Assembly (NCBI RefSeq): GCF_023213175.1
Contig: NZ_CP093312.1
Span: 1,240,001 to 1,304,000, forward strand
Reading direction: 5' to 3'
DNA from: Sulfurovum sp. XGS-02
GTDB lineage: Bacteria; Campylobacterota; Campylobacteria; Campylobacterales; Sulfurovaceae
Length of the DNA stretch: 64,000 bases
Shown: in pieces, positions 62,341 to 64,000 of the stretch
Layout: each line of letters opens with the position of its first letter
Position numbering within the stretch: position 1 is the first letter of the stretch
The notes under the pieces: generated by a model
The model's database searches: none
What the model was told of the DNA's origin: nothing
What the model saw: the letters and a program-made list of their open reading frames with translations, nothing else
Translations under genes and position numbers: made by a program

Positions 62341-63399
62341 ATGAGAAACAACATAATACATAACAGACAATATCATACAACACATGAGGAACTAATCTCT
62401 TTGGCTGAAAAACTTTTAATTGACAGTGCTTCACTTCTAGGTTTTCACAATCCTCAAGTAATCCATGAGTTGAAAAAATTTAATACATACGTAAACAGTT
62501 ATTATTCAAATGATATTCATTTTGAAGGTGCCCATCCTTCTTTGATGGACAGATATACTAAAGAAAGTTTGTCCACAAATAGTAAAGAGTCACGACTGCA
62601 ACTTCGATCATTGAAGTATATAGAACAACAAAAGATATTAGAAAAATATTTTAATGATTGTAGTGTTGTTCGTATTCCTGAAAAACTTCCTTATGAAATT
62701 CATAATAAGATTTTTGACAGTTCTAACAATGTAGATACAAATAATACACATTATTTTACATGGCCTAATCATATAACAGTAGTTGAAAAGGTAATAAATT
62801 CCTTACAGTTACACTACCTAATCACACAGATACATTACAGATCAGATGAGTATAGAATAGTTGCAAGATTAATTCTTGACGGACTTCTTTCAACTATAAA
62901 AGGATATGGGTTATGGAATATTTCAAGAGGTCTTCATATACATTCTACAGAATATGAAAAATATCTTAATATCGAAGATAAAGAGAGTGAAGCAGCCTCA
63001 TGGCATTTAGAAACTTTATCTGTAGAAAACTCAAACCGCTATATTAAATTCATGCTAGAAGTTGCTTTGGAACAGGTCCATTATGTCAAAGAACATATAA
63101 CTACAAACAAGATTTACCAAAATATCCAAAACTATCTTCATCTATCAAGTAAAGGATCTTTTTATAGTGAGTCTTTTTCTAAAGATTCTGAACTGTTATT
63201 TAAAGAACTATTACTTCTTGGAGAGATACGTCGTGGAGATGTTGCTTCGATTATAAACAAAAAATCAAGAACTTCGACATATTTAATCAAAAAGCTTACT
63301 GAAATGGACCTTATCACATCCGATACGCCAAAAAGTCCTATTCGCCTTAAATTTAATATGCATTTTACTTCTCATCTGTTTCCTGAGCTAGTAAGATAG
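62341..63399 (+). CDS. Fic-family protein with degenerate active-site loop
   Basis: 352 aa from ATG 62341 (GAGGG 5 nt upstream). The fold is recognisable: an inhibitory-helix-like SNDIHFEGAHPS, the core helix pair ending VARLILDGLL, then GYGLWNISRGL, KFMLEVALEQVHYVKEH and a winged-helix tail (GEIRRGDVASIINKKSRTS). But the catalytic HPFxDGNGR reads HYRSDEYRI: His and Asp remain while the GNGR phosphate-binding loop is gone. AMPylation is therefore doubtful; a regulatory or DNA-binding role is possible. Confidence 0.75.
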   Translation: MRNNIIHNRQYHTTHEELISLAEKLLIDSASLLGFHNPQVIHELKKFNTYVNSYYSNDIHFEGAHPSLMDRYTKESLSTNSKESRLQLRSLKYIEQQKILEKYFNDCSVVRIPEKLPYEIHNKIFDSSNNVDTNNTHYFTWPNHITVVEKVINSLQLHYLITQIHYRSDEYRIVARLILDGLLSTIKGYGLWNISRGLHIHSTEYEKYLNIEDKESEAASWHLETLSVENSNRYIKFMLEVALEQVHYVKEHITTNKIYQNIQNYLHLSSKGSFYSESFSKDSELLFKELLLLGEIRRGDVASIINKKSRTSTYLIKKLTEMDLITSDTPKSPIRLKFNMHFTSHLFPELVR

Positions 63400-63449
63400 G
63401 AAGCAGTAATTGATGGGAACTTTACACTTGAAAGATATTGGGAGGAATT

Positions 63450-63683
63450 ATGATATTTGATGTGATTAATGAAAAACTCGATGAAATATTAAAAATTCAT
63501 CAATCTTTGCCTTCTTGGATACCTTTGAGTAAAAATTTTGCAGAAGAGTGTGGATACACAACTATAGATGGCTTACGCAAATGGTGTTTCAATAATTTAC
63601 CTCCTGAAAAGTTTGAGAAGCGCGGCAAAAACTGGTTTATCCATCTTTCTGTTCTACACCAAATCAAGAGAAAGTCTGTATAA
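63450..63683 (+). CDS. Small excisionase-like DNA-binding protein
   Basis: 77 aa from ATG 63450 (GGAGG upstream). WIPLSKNFAEECGYTTIDGLRKWC, NNLPPEKFEKRGKNWFIHLSVL resembles the winged-helix excisionase/MerR-like pattern: a helix-turn-helix, then a wing with K-R-G-K-x-W-x-I/L. It directly precedes the recombinase gene, the usual xis-int arrangement. Confidence 0.65.
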   Translation: MIFDVINEKLDEILKIHQSLPSWIPLSKNFAEECGYTTIDGLRKWCFNNLPPEKFEKRGKNWFIHLSVLHQIKRKSV

Positions 63684-63717
63684 TGTTTATGCCAACAGCT
63701 AACGGAAGGAAACAAAG

Positions 63718-64000
63718 TTGGCAAAAGTCACTATAAATAGCTATGGTTTTATTATATTGGATAGTACTATAGATGGAAAGCGGCATAGGCTTACCACTGG
63801 CAAAAAAGCAGAAAAAAGACTGCTTCAGTGGTATGAAAAGCATATTGAAGATGAATTCTTGAAACTTTACGAGCAAAAGTTCGGTGTAACAAATAGAGAA
63901 TCAACTACATTTAAAGAGTATGGAGAGTATATTTTAGAAATATCTTCAAACAATAGAAACTCATTTTCACAAAAAGAAATTATGCAACAGTTTAGAAAAT
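63718..64000 (+). CDS. Tyrosine recombinase/phage integrase (N-terminal part, cut by window end)
   Basis: TTG start with AAGGA 7 nt upstream; no in-frame ATG is available. The first 94 residues (AKVTINSYGFIILDSTIDGK, then TTGKKAEKRLLQWYEKH and TTFKEYGEYILEI) match the arm- and core-binding N-terminal region of tyrosine integrases. The catalytic domain lies beyond the window. It probably mobilises the island to its left or one continuing to the right. Confidence 0.72.
   Translation, partial: MAKVTINSYGFIILDSTIDGKRHRLTTGKKAEKRLLQWYEKHIEDEFLKLYEQKFGVTNRESTTFKEYGEYILEISSNNRNSFSQKEIMQQFRK

Overview
The window looks like a chromosome segment of a Campylobacterota (epsilonproteobacterial) organism, probably Sulfurovum-like. 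This rests on gene content and style (GH57-based alpha-glucan operon, RtcB/archease pair, short AT-rich leaders, homopolymer tracts), not on a database match; the genus is an inference. No complete tRNA, rRNA, insertion sequence or CRISPR array was seen.

Region 1 (1-12750) is one tight minus-strand operon for alpha-glucan (glycogen) metabolism: a small CBM48 protein, an NDP-sugar pyrophosphorylase fused to a degenerate phosphomannomutase-like domain, two GH57 enzymes, a GalT-family transferase, two glycogen synthases in tandem, and branching enzyme GlgB (cut by the left edge). Region 2 (13-27 kb) is mixed housekeeping DNA: a TSP3-like acidic lipoprotein behind a c-di-GMP (GEMM-I) riboswitch, RtcB with archease, an ACP/acyl-AMP ligase/acyltransferase fusion, a long-chain acyl-CoA ligase, DedA, a threonine-degradation pair (Tdh-like and Kbl), a sirtuin, a tiny secreted peptide and a second lipoprotein. 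A duplicated ~125-bp element combining nested hairpins with a 20-23 codon ORF lies upstream of both lipoprotein genes. The leader of the archease gene is duplicated in front of the threonine operon.

Region 3 (about 27.1-64 kb) is visibly AT-richer and is a defence/genomic island. It begins at a tRNA-3'-end-like sequence; related fragments recur in the same orientation at 21.8, 25.2, 27.1 and 38.8 kb, as expected of stepwise insertion at one att type. It ends with an excisionase-sized gene and the start of a tyrosine recombinase running off the right edge. Contents from left to right: PIN-like and NERD proteins, a second sirtuin, an eight-gene minus-strand operon divergent from a WYL regulator (two PD-(D/E)XK proteins, a Cas4-like/DUF2779 exonuclease, an HhH protein, an apparent FtsZ-like pseudo-GTPase, small unknowns), a HelD-like helicase with zinc fingers, a Septu-like ATPase/HNH pair, an anti-sigma-type ATPase with a STAS-like partner and a putAbiC-like membrane protein, an MvaI/BcnI-type restriction-modification set with a Mig-like T:G glycosylase, a four-gene operon ending in a 1864-aa DUF1998 helicase (Druantia-like), and a Fic-family protein with a broken active-site loop.

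The best candidates for undescribed systems are the WYL-controlled eight-gene operon (30.6-36.9 kb), the partner-switch/AbiC group (44.8-47.1 kb), and the hairpin/micro-ORF element at 14.3 and 26.8 kb.
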